A DNA stretch of 64,000 bases, taken from Psychromonas aquimarina ATCC BAA-1526. Lineage in GTDB: Bacteria > Pseudomonadota > Gammaproteobacteria > Enterobacterales > Psychromonadaceae. The stretch spans positions 302,234-366,233 of the forward strand of contig NZ_KE386792.1 in NCBI RefSeq assembly GCF_000428725.1, read 5' to 3'. Positions 7,100-17,491 of the stretch are shown piece after piece (within the stretch, counting starts at the first letter, position 1; every line of letters begins with the position of its first letter). The notes below the pieces were generated by a model that was not told where the DNA came from, ran no database searches, and saw only the letters and a list, made by a program, of their open reading frames with translations. Position numbers and translations under genes: made by a program.

Positions 7100-9712
7100 C
7101 TACACCTTGTAAACAAACTCTTCTTTTTTCACATCCACTTTTACTGAAGTTGTTTGTTTATCATCTGCTAATTTCTCAAGTATTTTTACTGATAAATCAG
7201 GAAGCATTGATTTTTGCAGGATATTATGAATATTGCGTGCACCGGATCCTGCATCACTGCACATGGACACAATTTTATCAACCACTTGTGAGCTGTGAGT
7301 AAACTTCGCCTGATAATGTTTAGCAAAACGCACACCAATACGTGCAAGCTGCAGTTTAGTAATTTCAGTCAGCATTTCATTATTCAGCGGTACAAATGGA
7401 ACAACGTTAATACGGCCTAAAAATGCAGGTTTAAATGCATCTAAAAGATCATTCTGCAGTGCTTTCTGCAGCCCGGTAACTGAGGGAGCCGTCTCTTCAT
7501 CTTCAAACAGCTCCATAGTGGTATCAGTTCCCACATTAGAGGTCATAATGATAATGGTATTTTTGAAATCAATATCACGCCCTTCACCGTCTTTGATCGT
7601 TCCTTTGTCAAAGACCTGATAAAACACATCCTGTACCCCGGGGTGGGCCTTTTCCATCTCATCCAGTAAAATTACGCTGTAAGGTTTACGGCGGACAGCT
7701 TCCGTTAATACACCGCCTTCACCATAACCGACATAACCAGGAGGAGAACCAACCAGTAAAGAGACTTTATGCTCTTCTTTAAACTCGGACATATTAATAA
7801 CAGTAACGTTCTCTTCACTGCCGTAAACCTGCTCCGCTAATGTTAATGCGGTTTCTGTTTTACCGACACCGCTTGGGCCTGTTAATAAAAACACGCCGAT
7901 AGGACGAGTTTCATCCCCCAGTTGAGCACGCGAGGTTTGTACTGTTTTTGCAATTATATCAAGCGCATGCGTCTGACCAATAATACGCTTACCCATGCTG
8001 CCTTTAAGCGTCAATATATTATTGATCTCGTCGTTTTTCATTTTACCGACAGGAATTCCCGTCCAGTCAGAAATCACTTCTGCTACCAGCTGTTCATCAA
8101 CCTGCCAGTGCACCATAGGAGATGTATTTTTCGCCAGCTCCTCTTTCAAAGCTGTAAGTTCAGCAAGCTTCTGTTCCTGCTCTTCTACTTCATCCTGCTG
8201 TAATGCATTAATCAGTACTGAGACCTGCTGAACCAGCTCAACTTCTTTCTGCCATTGTGCAGTTAACGGCACTAAATCTTTCTGCACCTGTTTTAACTCT
8301 TTATTAAGATCCAGCAGTTTTTTCTTATGGCTAACACCCGTTTTTTCTTCATTACCTAAAAGTTTAATCTGTACAGTCAGCTGCTGTTCTTCGCGCTGCA
8401 GCATTTCAACCACACCGGGAGTAGATGCCTGGCTCATCGCAACACGTGCACAGGCTGTATCTAATAAACTGACCGCTTTGTCGGGCAGTTGACGGCCATT
8501 AATATAACGCTTCGATAATGACACTGACGCCTGCAGTGCCTGATCTGAAATCAAAACATTATGGTGATTAGCCATAATAGGTAATAAGCCGCGCATCATG
8601 ATCACTGCGTTTGCTTCACTTGGCTCTTCAATTTTAACAACCTGAAAACGGCGGGTTAATGCGGCGTCTTTTTCAAAGAACTTTTTATATTCAGCCCATG
8701 TTGTGGCGGCAATAGTACGCAGCTCGCCGCGAGCCAGTGCAGGTTTTAACAGGTTAGCGGCATCATTCTGCCCCGCTTGCCCGCCGCTGCCGATCATCGT
8801 ATGTGCTTCATCAATAAAGAGAATGACCGGAACAGGAGAGGCTTTTACTTCGCCAATTAATGCTTTAAGGCGGTTTTCAAACTCGCCCTTCATGCCTGCA
8901 CCTGCCTGCAGTAAAGCCAGGTCTAAAACACGAATAGAAACGTTTTGTAATGCCAGCGGTACATCTTTCTGCGCAACCCGCAGTGCTAAACCTTCAACAA
9001 CAGCTGTTTTACCGACCCCTGCTTCACCGGTTAAAATTGGATTATTTTGACGGCGGCGCGTTAAAATATCGATCATCTGACGAATTTCGTTATCACGGCC
9101 TAATATCGGATCCAGCTTATTTTCTCTCGCCTGCGCGGTTAAGTCCTGAGTAAACTGATCTAAAGAGGGGGTTTTACTCAATGCTCCAGCAGGGGCAGGC
9201 GCCCCTGAATTATCAACGGCGGGTACGCCGCCGCTTTCGCTAGACTGGGCGGCTAACTGCGGCCATGAGTTGGAAAGCTGTGCGGCATCCACGTCAAGCA
9301 GCTGCTTAGCAGAACGAGAAATAAGCGCACATAAACTATCATCATTCAGCAGTGTATAAATAATGTATGCCGAACGAATCTGCGTGTCGTTAAACTCAAT
9401 GGTGGTATTTAACCAGCTCTGACGTAATAAGTTCACTATATGAGGGGATAAGCTCGGCGCGGCACTATTACCTGTTTTTAATTTTTCTAAACCAATTCGT
9501 AATTCAGAAAGCAGCTGCTCTTTGTCAAACGCAAAACTCGCGGCAATAAGCTGCAGATCACCGACTTCCTGCTCAAGCATAGCCTGAAGCCAATGCTCTA
9601 TTTCAACTGTAAACTGGCTTCTACTATGACAAATAGAAGCTGCACGCTCAAGTGTGTCTCGACATGCAGGGTTAAGCTTTTCAACTAGCTTGCTTAAAGT
9701 CATCGCTGACAT
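7100..9712 (-). CDS. clpV: ClpV (TssH) AAA+ ATPase
   Basis: This 870-residue Clp/Hsp100 ATPase unfolds and recycles the contracted TssB/TssC sheath. An N-terminal Clp-N double repeat (about 1-150) precedes two AAA+ modules. The first has Walker A GEAGVGKT (about 229-236) and Walker B LFIDEAHT; the second has GPSGVGKT, LLDEMEKAH and the GYVGYGEGG pore loop. A coiled-coil middle domain lies between them. The Ala/Gly/Pro-rich insert around 160-180 is a linker. It is the last gene of the tssA-B-C-C-tagJ-E-F-G-H string. Confidence 0.97.
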   Translation of the reverse strand: MSAMTLSKLVEKLNPACRDTLERAASICHSRSQFTVEIEHWLQAMLEQEVGDLQLIAASFAFDKEQLLSELRIGLEKLKTGNSAAPSLSPHIVNLLRQSWLNTTIEFNDTQIRSAYIIYTLLNDDSLCALISRSAKQLLDVDAAQLSNSWPQLAAQSSESGGVPAVDNSGAPAPAGALSKTPSLDQFTQDLTAQARENKLDPILGRDNEIRQMIDILTRRRQNNPILTGEAGVGKTAVVEGLALRVAQKDVPLALQNVSIRVLDLALLQAGAGMKGEFENRLKALIGEVKASPVPVILFIDEAHTMIGSGGQAGQNDAANLLKPALARGELRTIAATTWAEYKKFFEKDAALTRRFQVVKIEEPSEANAVIMMRGLLPIMANHHNVLISDQALQASVSLSKRYINGRQLPDKAVSLLDTACARVAMSQASTPGVVEMLQREEQQLTVQIKLLGNEEKTGVSHKKKLLDLNKELKQVQKDLVPLTAQWQKEVELVQQVSVLINALQQDEVEEQEQKLAELTALKEELAKNTSPMVHWQVDEQLVAEVISDWTGIPVGKMKNDEINNILTLKGSMGKRIIGQTHALDIIAKTVQTSRAQLGDETRPIGVFLLTGPSGVGKTETALTLAEQVYGSEENVTVINMSEFKEEHKVSLLVGSPPGYVGYGEGGVLTEAVRRKPYSVILLDEMEKAHPGVQDVFYQVFDKGTIKDGEGRDIDFKNTIIIMTSNVGTDTTMELFEDEETAPSVTGLQKALQNDLLDAFKPAFLGRINVVPFVPLNNEMLTEITKLQLARIGVRFAKHYQAKFTHSSQVVDKIVSMCSDAGSGARNIHNILQKSMLPDLSVKILEKLADDKQTTSVKVDVKKEEFVYKV

Positions 9713-9747
9713 ATTTTAATCCTTTAATTGTGTTTATTTAGCGTGAT

Positions 9748-10767
9748 TTATAAAGATATTGTGAAATTATCTTTTGAACTTAACTGACGGCTGCCCAAAG
9801 CACAGCCCATACCCAGCGGCTCGCTCTCTTTTGATAAGCAGGCGACGGGCATCTGGCCAATGTTGACCTGCAGCTGAATTTTATAATCCATTGATTTTCC
9901 GAGGTATTCAGATATGAGTTGATTAACCCCTTGATAAATACGGCCGCCGTTTAAATAATCTTTAATTTTTGAACCTGCGTCCGGCTTTATTACAACCTTA
10001 ATTGAAGAGCTGATATCCCAGATTTTCTGGCCAATGCTGGCATCTACACCAAGACATGCAAACTGTCCTTCAGGCTGTGAACGTCGACCTAGCTTGGTCT
10101 GCTCTGATTCAGCTAACTGCTGCCATTTTCCTTGAAACTGATCGATATCGATTTCACATCCGGTAAAGTGGCTTAATATTTGTCTGAGCCCTGCAACATT
10201 ACGCACCTTACGGTTAAAAATTCCAGCGTAAAATTTACCAATACTATTTGTAGAGCCGGTCAATTCATTAAGAGCCGTTGAAAATGAGTCAAGATGATTT
10301 TGACTGCTTTTTTCAAAGCCGATCGGAAAACGGTATTTCTCCCAGGCGCGGTAATATAAAGACAACAGGCGGTGATTAAACAGATCAAAAAAATCACGCA
10401 TGCCTGTGTCTTTATATTTCAAACGCTCCAGAACAAGTTCCGTATAATGCTGCGGCAGGGCACCGTTGGTGCCGGTTACCCCCATAAAAGAGACATGCAT
10501 ATCCAGCATAGACTCATGGGCGGCGGAAGGCCGGGGAACAACTTTGCTTACTGAGGTTCCCGGAAAACCTAAATGCTGATCCGATTTAAAACGAACCAGC
10601 TCATTCTTCGGAATACTGTCATGGCCGACTTTTCTCTGCTGCTCTTTACCGGCAGCCAGCTGACGCTCAATGGTATAAACCGCTTGATAAAAGTCATATT
10701 CCTCAGGACTGTCAATTAACTCTGCAATACTCATAGTAACGGGATATTTCCTGCGCGGCTCGGCCAT
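9748..10767 (-). CDS. tssG: TssG baseplate protein
   Basis: This 339-residue protein has family marks including the N-terminal SPEEYDFYQAVYTIER, the central RFKSDQHLGFPGTSV and the ALNELTGS...RNVAGLRQIL segment. TssG joins TssE, TssF and TssK in the baseplate wedge. Its start overlaps the end of tssF by 37 bp, as is common for this pair. A stop-to-start gap of 35 bp separates it from clpV. Confidence 0.94.
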   Translation of the reverse strand: MAEPRRKYPVTMSIAELIDSPEEYDFYQAVYTIERQLAAGKEQQRKVGHDSIPKNELVRFKSDQHLGFPGTSVSKVVPRPSAAHESMLDMHVSFMGVTGTNGALPQHYTELVLERLKYKDTGMRDFFDLFNHRLLSLYYRAWEKYRFPIGFEKSSQNHLDSFSTALNELTGSTNSIGKFYAGIFNRKVRNVAGLRQILSHFTGCEIDIDQFQGKWQQLAESEQTKLGRRSQPEGQFACLGVDASIGQKIWDISSSIKVVIKPDAGSKIKDYLNGGRIYQGVNQLISEYLGKSMDYKIQLQVNIGQMPVACLSKESEPLGMGCALGSRQLSSKDNFTISL

Positions 10768-12563
10768 TGATGATATATATTGTCATGACCTTTGAACCTG
10801 ATACTTAAACGAGTAAAGCTGTTGATTGATGCAAACTGCGAGAAGAAATGATCTAAAACAGCTGAAAAGAAAAAGATACCGCTGCCGGCAAAATGATCCG
10901 TTGCAAAGGTTATTTCTATGTCTGTCCCGTTACAGAAACAGATCCGCCCTTTCTGGTTTACCCGCGCAGTGGCGCCCTGCAGTTTAATGCCGGCAATATT
11001 TTCAATCATGGTTTTATTTTCAGGCGTGCTTTTAAAGTCATATAACTTCAGTGTTTCTTTTAATGTTTTCAGCGCCGACTCGCCGCTGAAATGCTCCAGA
11101 GATAAATGACTGATTAACTGCCAGCGTGTCGCATCACCTAATGCAGCACGCACAGGTGTGGTTGGGGCCAGTAGACATTTAACCTGTTTAATAATATCGG
11201 CACGCTCAGATACCAGCATCCTGGCCTGATCACTGCCGAAAGGTAAATGGGTTGGTAAATTACGGTTGCTGCATAATGCTTTAATACGCAGTACCCAGAC
11301 ATTATATTCATCGGCGCTGCTGAAACCTTTAAACTGATGATCAACTAATGAAAGATACAGCTCGGTGCCGTTTTCTGCGCTGCCGCCGGCCCAGCTTGAA
11401 GCTTCCCGTCTTTCATGCCAGAACATACGATCCTGATCGGTATAAGCTGGGTGTGTTTCACCATAAAAGGGACTTACCTTAATCGTATTCTGCTTTTGGT
11501 CGTGAGCATCAACACTTTGAATCTGGATTATTTCAGAGACATCAGAATCAATATATTTGGCTGCTAATTTGTATTCATATTGAGACGCTTCAATATGAAC
11601 CGGCTCCAGTTCCTGCTCAAACAAGTTAATTATCGGTGTACAGCCCATTAAAAAGTTACTGGCTGTAACCTGTTTTTCCAGATCTTCAGATATCTGATCA
11701 AGGTATATATAGATATCAAACTTATCGGCAATACCCGGCCAGTCAACATTGAGATTATCCAGCTCAAAAAACAGAAATTTTTCAGGAAAAATAAAATTTT
11801 CAATTAAGGTTCGGTAAGCTGAAAAAGAGCGTTTACTGTAAGGTACAACCTGCTGGTCATCATCAAAACCAAGCGCTTTAATATGCCTTGATTCAAGATA
11901 CTGAGTACTGTTCAATTCTCCCGGCCGGCTTATCGCCATTCCCAGACAGTGGGCAGACAAAAGCTCATATAAAAGAAACGACTGCTGTTCCTGTCCATGA
12001 AGATAAAAACGAATTTTATCAACTGCAAGGCTTTCCATGCTGACTTCTTCAAAGTCCGTGGCAAAACTTAATTTAATAATAGATTTTGGAGGTGTCTGCC
12101 AGATAGGCTGCGGTGCACTAAACGGCGCATTTTGAAACTTCGCCCCGGTAATTTCCAGCGGCCATAATTTGGTATCATAACAAGTTTGGAAATAACACGG
12201 TTTCACGCCGTCTACTTGTGTTTCAACCTGCGAACCTCGTGGTAGAACAACACCGCTGGTTGATACATTTTCGGTGACCATTTTGATAACAGACATTGAC
12301 GGAATAGGCGCTTGATAATCAGGATATAACTGACCTAATAATGCATCAGTTAATTCCGGGAAGCTGTCATCGAGCTTTTGTCGAACCTGAGCAGTAAGCA
12401 GTGAAAATGCTTCAATCAAGCGCGACACATGAGGATCTTCAATATGCTCTTCACTTAATTTTAACCGCCCTGCTAATTTAGGATAATTTTCAGCAAACTC
12501 GGCGCCCATATTTCTTATAAAGGCAAGCTCTTTATTATAATATCTTAATAAATCGTCATTCAT
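10731..12563 (-). CDS. tssF: TssF baseplate protein
   Basis: This 610-residue TssF/VasA-type protein begins with the typical LLRYYNKELAFIRNMGAEFA and continues with FAENYPKLAGRL and VSRLIEAFSLLTAQVRQKLD. Two copies of TssF with TssG form the wedge at the tail base. The gene overlaps tssG by 37 bp and touches tssE by one base (tssE stop and tssF start share 12563). Confidence 0.95.
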   Translation of the reverse strand: MNDDLLRYYNKELAFIRNMGAEFAENYPKLAGRLKLSEEHIEDPHVSRLIEAFSLLTAQVRQKLDDSFPELTDALLGQLYPDYQAPIPSMSVIKMVTENVSTSGVVLPRGSQVETQVDGVKPCYFQTCYDTKLWPLEITGAKFQNAPFSAPQPIWQTPPKSIIKLSFATDFEEVSMESLAVDKIRFYLHGQEQQSFLLYELLSAHCLGMAISRPGELNSTQYLESRHIKALGFDDDQQVVPYSKRSFSAYRTLIENFIFPEKFLFFELDNLNVDWPGIADKFDIYIYLDQISEDLEKQVTASNFLMGCTPIINLFEQELEPVHIEASQYEYKLAAKYIDSDVSEIIQIQSVDAHDQKQNTIKVSPFYGETHPAYTDQDRMFWHERREASSWAGGSAENGTELYLSLVDHQFKGFSSADEYNVWVLRIKALCSNRNLPTHLPFGSDQARMLVSERADIIKQVKCLLAPTTPVRAALGDATRWQLISHLSLEHFSGESALKTLKETLKLYDFKSTPENKTMIENIAGIKLQGATARVNQKGRICFCNGTDIEITFATDHFAGSGIFFFSAVLDHFFSQFASINSFTRLSIRFKGHDNIYHQWPSRAGNIPLL

Positions 12564-13051
12564 TACATGCTCTCCATAATCTTCATACCTAAATGAACAG
12601 GCTCAACTTCTGAGTCAAAACTTATGTATTCAGGATCAGGATCTGCATATAACACGGCATTGATGCGCAGCTTTAAAATACGGTCAATAGACTGCTCATT
12701 ATCAACAGTTTCAACATCAACCTCGACAAACCGCGGTTCAAAACGTCTAATCGACTCTGCCACTTTCTGACACAGCAGCTGCCGCCCTTCTAAGCTACCG
12801 ACAGCCATACTGGAAAAGTCTTCCAGTCCGTAGTTAACTAAAGAGTTCTTTAACTCCTTATAACAGTCAGGCCATGTATTCCACTGTACTTTAGCATTTA
12901 ATAAATTCTCGATATCACGCCCGACACTGCGGCGTAACTGCGGTAAATTCACTCCTCTATAATGCTCTTCCACATCCCATTCTTCGGGAGCATCATCAAT
13001 CAGCTTATCGAGCAGTGAAGCATTAATTCTAGTTTGCTGGGCGGCTTTCAT
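12563..13051 (-). CDS. tssE: TssE gp25-like baseplate protein
   Basis: This 162-residue protein has the gp25-like signature: LRRSVGRDIENLLNAK at about 40-55, the VNYGLEDFSSM loop, and IRRFEPRFVEVDV, whose EPR triad is the hallmark of gp25/TssE. It seeds sheath assembly at the baseplate. It lies between tagJ and tssF with near-zero spacing. Confidence 0.94.
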   Translation of the reverse strand: MKAAQQTRINASLLDKLIDDAPEEWDVEEHYRGVNLPQLRRSVGRDIENLLNAKVQWNTWPDCYKELKNSLVNYGLEDFSSMAVGSLEGRQLLCQKVAESIRRFEPRFVEVDVETVDNEQSIDRILKLRINAVLYADPDPEYISFDSEVEPVHLGMKIMESM

Positions 13052-13068
13052 TAATTATTCCGTCTATC

Positions 13069-13857
13069 TTACGAGTCAGCACATGCAAGCTGTTTAAAAT
13101 CAGAAAACGGCACGGCGGCATCATCAACAAACCACATTTTCTGCCCCGTTCCAACCATCACATCTGTAGAAACCTCTTTCCAGTCGGTTTCACGTCCCAG
13201 TTTTTCAGCATCCGTTTCACTCTGTACATACACAATAGGCATATGCGCTTCACCGGAAGGGCCGTTTTTAATGCTTAAATCAACGCGGCGCCATACTTTC
13301 TCGATAATTGATACGGCAGGTTTAAATGAAATGAATTCAATTTCTGATAACTCTGCTAAATAATACTTACCGTCGGTGCCGAATATTTCAACAAAGCCGC
13401 CTAATGTATCATCAAGATCGCGTAACTCCTGCACCGGCGAGTTATCAAGTTTCATCGCTGCTGCAGGTCTCACTTTCTCTAAATTTTCTGCACCGGCACG
13501 GATTGAATCATGGTCACCATTGTGCAGTTCAATATTTAACTTCATAAGTGCTTCGCTATGCTCATTAGTACCGTTAAATAATTCCGGTACTGAAATACCA
13601 GCGGCAAAGTCTTTTCTTGCCTGATCAGCACGAATTAACTGGCGCAGATTAGTTGCACCCACTAAAAAATCCGGATGTTTCTGCACCATAATATTTAATT
13701 GTTTATCTGCACGCTCTAACTCCCCCTTTACACACAACAGTTCGATTAACGAACTGCGAAAGTCAACATTCATGGGATCGTCTTTCAATTCATTTTCTAA
13801 CCATTTCACAGCTTCTGTTAACTGTCCCAGCTGTAACATTTCTTGAATTTTTTTCAT
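13069..13857 (-). CDS. tagJ: TagJ (ImpE family) sheath accessory protein
   Basis: This 262-residue protein has a TPR-like N-terminal half (QLTEAVKWLENELKDDPMN, then LLCVKGELERADKQL) and a beta-rich C-terminal half with an ImpE-type YLAELSEIEFISFKP strand. In Pseudomonas, TagJ binds TssB and ClpV and modulates sheath disassembly; its presence marks a subset of T6SSs. It lies between the second tssC and tssE. Confidence 0.9.
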   Translation of the reverse strand: MKKIQEMLQLGQLTEAVKWLENELKDDPMNVDFRSSLIELLCVKGELERADKQLNIMVQKHPDFLVGATNLRQLIRADQARKDFAAGISVPELFNGTNEHSEALMKLNIELHNGDHDSIRAGAENLEKVRPAAAMKLDNSPVQELRDLDDTLGGFVEIFGTDGKYYLAELSEIEFISFKPAVSIIEKVWRRVDLSIKNGPSGEAHMPIVYVQSETDAEKLGRETDWKEVSTDVMVGTGQKMWFVDDAAVPFSDFKQLACADS

Positions 13858-13867
13858 TTCTCTTCCA

Positions 13868-15403
13868 TTAATTTTGAGGGGTTAATTCCGTCACCAGTTT
13901 TATACTTGAAACCATTTGATCTAATTGAAAATGCGGCTGCAGCTGGATCACTGAACAGTAATATCCAGGTTTACCGACCATCTCTCTTACTTTTACCTGC
14001 GCACTGTAGAGCGGATACCTGCTTCTTAATTCTTCTGAAGCGGAGTCTCCTCCCGCGGTATACTTAAGCAGCCATCTTTGTAAATCCTGCTCACAAAGCT
14101 CTGCTGAGCTGTAGGTACCTAATTTCTCACGACCTAATACTTTCAAGTAATGCGCAAACCTTGATACACACAAAATATACTGCAGCATGGAAGACAACTT
14201 AGCGTTAACCGTCGCGGCTAAGGTGTTATACTGTCCAGGCTTCTGTACTGATGCATTACTAAAAAATACTAAATGATCACAGCCGTTTATTGATGATATT
14301 GGGATAAAACCATTATCAGATAAGATTTTCTCCGCTCTGTCGCCTACTTGTAAGTTAACCGATGGTTTACTGCTTTTTCGGTATCTATCTGTTTCATACT
14401 GCGAAACAGGTAAATCACAAACTAGACCTTTTTTTCTATAACCGGGCTGCATTCCTCTAATCTGCCCAAACCACCCAGACTCCGCATACGCCCGTACCAG
14501 CACGCCGGAAAAAGCATAAGCGGCATTTCCCCAAAGCTGCTCTTTTTGCGGATCTTTAATAACTTCTTTAAATTTAAAAGCTTCACTGCGTGTACCGTCA
14601 GCTTTATAGGGGGCACGCATCAATATATTAGGTAAGGTTATTCCTAAGTAGCGGGACTCCTCCATATCACGCAATGACTGCCACTTTATGTATTCAGACT
14701 GCTCAAAGTTCTTTGACCAGTTTATATAAGCCCCAAGATCAGAGAAATCATCAACGGCAAACAAAGAGGGATGCGCAGAAGTAATAAAAGGAGTAAAAGC
14801 GGCGGCGGCTACACGAGAAATATCTTTTAATGTATCGATATCATTGGTAGTAAAGCCCTGCTTATGCTTATGCGAAACCTGATAGTCACCAATCACGACA
14901 CCAAAAGGCTCTCCGCCGGACATGTCATACTCATTGCTGTAAATGAGTTTAAAAAACTCACTCTGATCAAATTCAATCGCCTTATCAAGGTCTTTACTTA
15001 ATGTCTGCCAGCTGCAGTCCAGCACTTTTATTTTTATCTGCTCTTCTTTGTCATGTAATTCTTTTTGATCGATTAAATATGACAGCCCTCGCCAGCTGGC
15101 TTCCAGCTTTTGAAAATCTTTATTATGTAAAATGATATTGATCTGTTTTTCTATCAAGGAATCAAGTTCACTGACAGTTTTTAATAATAAGGACAGCAGG
15201 CTGTTTTTATTAACATCCTTAAGCGAAAGTGATGAATGCTCAATCCACAATAATAGTGATTTAAGATCATCACGCTCTCTTAAAAAACGATGCATTGCAG
15301 AGTGCTTATTCAGCGTTTTTTTAGCAGAGTAGGACGAGGGTTCAGCACACTCGGTGTGCACAAACAGTGAACTGCTCTCTAAAAATGAAACCTCATCTAA
15401 CAT
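13868..15403 (-). CDS. tssC: Second TssC-family sheath protein (TssC2)
   Basis: This 511-residue paralogue of the adjacent TssC shares the hallmark strings QKLEASWRGLSYLI, FDQSEFFKLIYSNEY, GGEPFGVVIGDY, a WGNAAYAFS segment and [16 protein letters not shown]. Sequence similarity to the first TssC is modest but collinear along the whole length; an extra Ser-rich N-terminus is present. The frame is intact. Paired TssC proteins occur in some T6SSs, where the second may cap the sheath or replace the main one; the role here is unknown. It follows tssC1 after 48 bp. Confidence 0.9.
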   Translation of the reverse strand: MLDEVSFLESSSLFVHTECAEPSSYSAKKTLNKHSAMHRFLRERDDLKSLLLWIEHSSLSLKDVNKNSLLSLLLKTVSELDSLIEKQINIILHNKDFQKLEASWRGLSYLIDQKELHDKEEQIKIKVLDCSWQTLSKDLDKAIEFDQSEFFKLIYSNEYDMSGGEPFGVVIGDYQVSHKHKQGFTTNDIDTLKDISRVAAAAFTPFITSAHPSLFAVDDFSDLGAYINWSKNFEQSEYIKWQSLRDMEESRYLGITLPNILMRAPYKADGTRSEAFKFKEVIKDPQKEQLWGNAAYAFSGVLVRAYAESGWFGQIRGMQPGYRKKGLVCDLPVSQYETDRYRKSSKPSVNLQVGDRAEKILSDNGFIPISSINGCDHLVFFSNASVQKPGQYNTLAATVNAKLSSMLQYILCVSRFAHYLKVLGREKLGTYSSAELCEQDLQRWLLKYTAGGDSASEELRSRYPLYSAQVKVREMVGKPGYYCSVIQLQPHFQLDQMVSSIKLVTELTPQN

Positions 15404-15451
15404 CGTATATTTAATATCCGTTGTATATAGGGGACAAGCCCCTATTATGCA

Positions 15452-16942
15452 TTAGCCAATTGATGGAATTTTGGCAACTAATCGTAAAGATGAAGTTAAC
15501 TCTTCCATCTGCAGCCAGGGTTTTAACCAGGCAACAGCATTGTAAGAGCCTGGTTGTCCCGGAATCTCTTTTACCTGTACTTTTGCATCTGCCAGCGGGT
15601 ATTTAGCGCGAATTTCCTGGCCGCCTCCCTCTGCCGCATTCACGTAAGATAAGATCCAGCGGTTTAACCATGACTCAACATCTTCCGCTTCCATGAAGGA
15701 TCCGATTTTGTCACGCGCCATTACTTTTAAGTAATGAGCAAAACGAGAAGTTGCCATCATGTACGGCAAGCGCGCAGAAATAGCCGCGTTTGCTGTCGCA
15801 TCCGGGTTATCATAAATTTTAGGGTGCTGACATGTCTGACCGCCGAAAAATACCGCATAGTCAGTATTTTTATAGTGGCATAAAGGTAAGAAACCCAGCT
15901 TGCTCAGTTCCGCTTCGCGGCGGTCGGTAATACCGATTTCAGTCGGACATTTAAGATCCGGATCCCCGTCATCACTGGTAAAGATATGCGTCGGCAGGCC
16001 TTCAACTTTACCGCCGCCCTCAGCACCACGAATTGCAGTACAGAAGCCGTATGTAGCAAAAGCTTTAGCCATATTAGTCGCCATCGGATAGGCGGCATTC
16101 ATCCAGCAGTAATCATTAGATGAAGTTGTTGCTGAACGTATGCCTTTATCATCAAGAGTAAATTCTTCGTAACTAAACTCTTCCACGGGTTTTGTTGCTT
16201 CACCATATGGTAAGCGGGCTAAAACACGCGGCATTGTCAGTGTGACAAAACGTGAGTCATCACTGTCACGGAATGCATTCCATTTAGTGTATTCTAGTGA
16301 TTCAAATACTTTTTCTAAATCACGCGGTTTAGTCAGCTCAGACCAGTCTTCGAAACCAAATAGTGACGGACCAGATGCAGATATAAATGGACAGAAGCCG
16401 GCAGCCGCTACATTTGACATTAAGGATAAGGTTTCAATATCAGCAGGATGATTTGAGAATTCATAATCACCAACTAAAGCACCATAAGGTTCACCACCAG
16501 GTGTACCAAATTCCGATTCATAAATCTTTTTAAAGGTCTGGCTCTGATCAAATTCAACGGCCTTGCTTAAATCTTTATGCAGCTCTTTTTTACTCATGCT
16601 CATAATACGAATTTTTAACGTCGCGCTTGTTTCACAGTTATTAACCATGTGATGAACACCACGCCAGCTGCCTTCCAGCTTTTGAAACTCTTGATTATGC
16701 ATAATGACAGAAAGCTGTTTTGAAATAGTACGATCCAGAGCCGAGATAGCCTCTCTGAATGTTACTGTTAAATTTCTATTCCATTTAACAGTACCTTTCA
16801 GTGCTTCTTCAGTTAAAGAACGGATAAGCTCTTCAGAACGAGAATTTTCTGTTTGTTTAGTCGCGCTGATTGCCTGACCTAGTATCGAAACACTAACCTC
16901 TTCCTCAGCTGGTCTTTCTAAAACCTGTGCTTCCGTGCTCAT
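15452..16942 (-). CDS. tssC: TssC1 sheath large subunit
   Basis: This 496-residue TssC (VipB/EvpB) carries [65 protein letters not shown] and [17 protein letters not shown], all signature blocks. With TssB it builds the contractile sheath. It overlaps tssB by 4 bp, the usual coupled arrangement. The N-terminal residues before about 35 are variable and probably form the linker arm. Confidence 0.97.
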   Translation of the reverse strand: MSTEAQVLERPAEEEVSVSILGQAISATKQTENSRSEELIRSLTEEALKGTVKWNRNLTVTFREAISALDRTISKQLSVIMHNQEFQKLEGSWRGVHHMVNNCETSATLKIRIMSMSKKELHKDLSKAVEFDQSQTFKKIYESEFGTPGGEPYGALVGDYEFSNHPADIETLSLMSNVAAAGFCPFISASGPSLFGFEDWSELTKPRDLEKVFESLEYTKWNAFRDSDDSRFVTLTMPRVLARLPYGEATKPVEEFSYEEFTLDDKGIRSATTSSNDYCWMNAAYPMATNMAKAFATYGFCTAIRGAEGGGKVEGLPTHIFTSDDGDPDLKCPTEIGITDRREAELSKLGFLPLCHYKNTDYAVFFGGQTCQHPKIYDNPDATANAAISARLPYMMATSRFAHYLKVMARDKIGSFMEAEDVESWLNRWILSYVNAAEGGGQEIRAKYPLADAKVQVKEIPGQPGSYNAVAWLKPWLQMEELTSSLRLVAKIPSIG

Positions 16943-17442
16943 TCCTGTGCTCCTTCAATTTTTAGCTCAGATGCTAACTGGTCCAGACTTGCTGTATTGT
17001 TAAGTACATCTTCAAGAATATTTTCAAGATCTTCTGAACGGTCAATTTTAGTCATTAAGTCACGTAATTTATTACGTGTATCCATTAGTTTTTTTAATGG
17101 TTCGACCTGGTTTACTACGGCAGCAGGTTCAAAATCATCCAGTGATTTAAAGGACAGATTTAGCTTTATCTCTGAATCATCATCAGACAGCGTGCTTGCT
17201 ACACTAATATCTAATTTCGGATTCATACGCTTTAGAATGTCATTATAATTATCACGATCAATTTGAATGAAGCGACGATCTTTAAGCGGTTTTAAATCTT
17301 CCGTGTTATGCCCTGAAAAATCTCCTGTAACACCAACTACAAAGGGTAATTCCTTTTTTACTAATGCCCCTTCAGTTTCAACATCATAAGTGATGTGAAC
17401 GCGCGGTTTTCTGACTCGTTTCAGTTTGTCATGTATGCTCAA
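16939..17442 (-). CDS. tssB: TssB sheath small subunit
   Basis: This 167-residue TssB (VipA) begins [20 protein letters not shown] and continues with [33 protein letters not shown] and [13 protein letters not shown], the typical family blocks. Its C-terminal helix (about 135-165) is the region TagJ/ClpV-linked proteins contact in other systems. The gene is 49 bp downstream of tssA. Confidence 0.97.
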   Translation of the reverse strand: MSIHDKLKRVRKPRVHITYDVETEGALVKKELPFVVGVTGDFSGHNTEDLKPLKDRRFIQIDRDNYNDILKRMNPKLDISVASTLSDDDSEIKLNLSFKSLDDFEPAAVVNQVEPLKKLMDTRNKLRDLMTKIDRSEDLENILEDVLNNTASLDQLASELKIEGAQE

Positions 17443-17491
17443 GTTAAACTCCTTCCATTTAAAAATTTACTAATCCAAAAAACTGCGGTTT

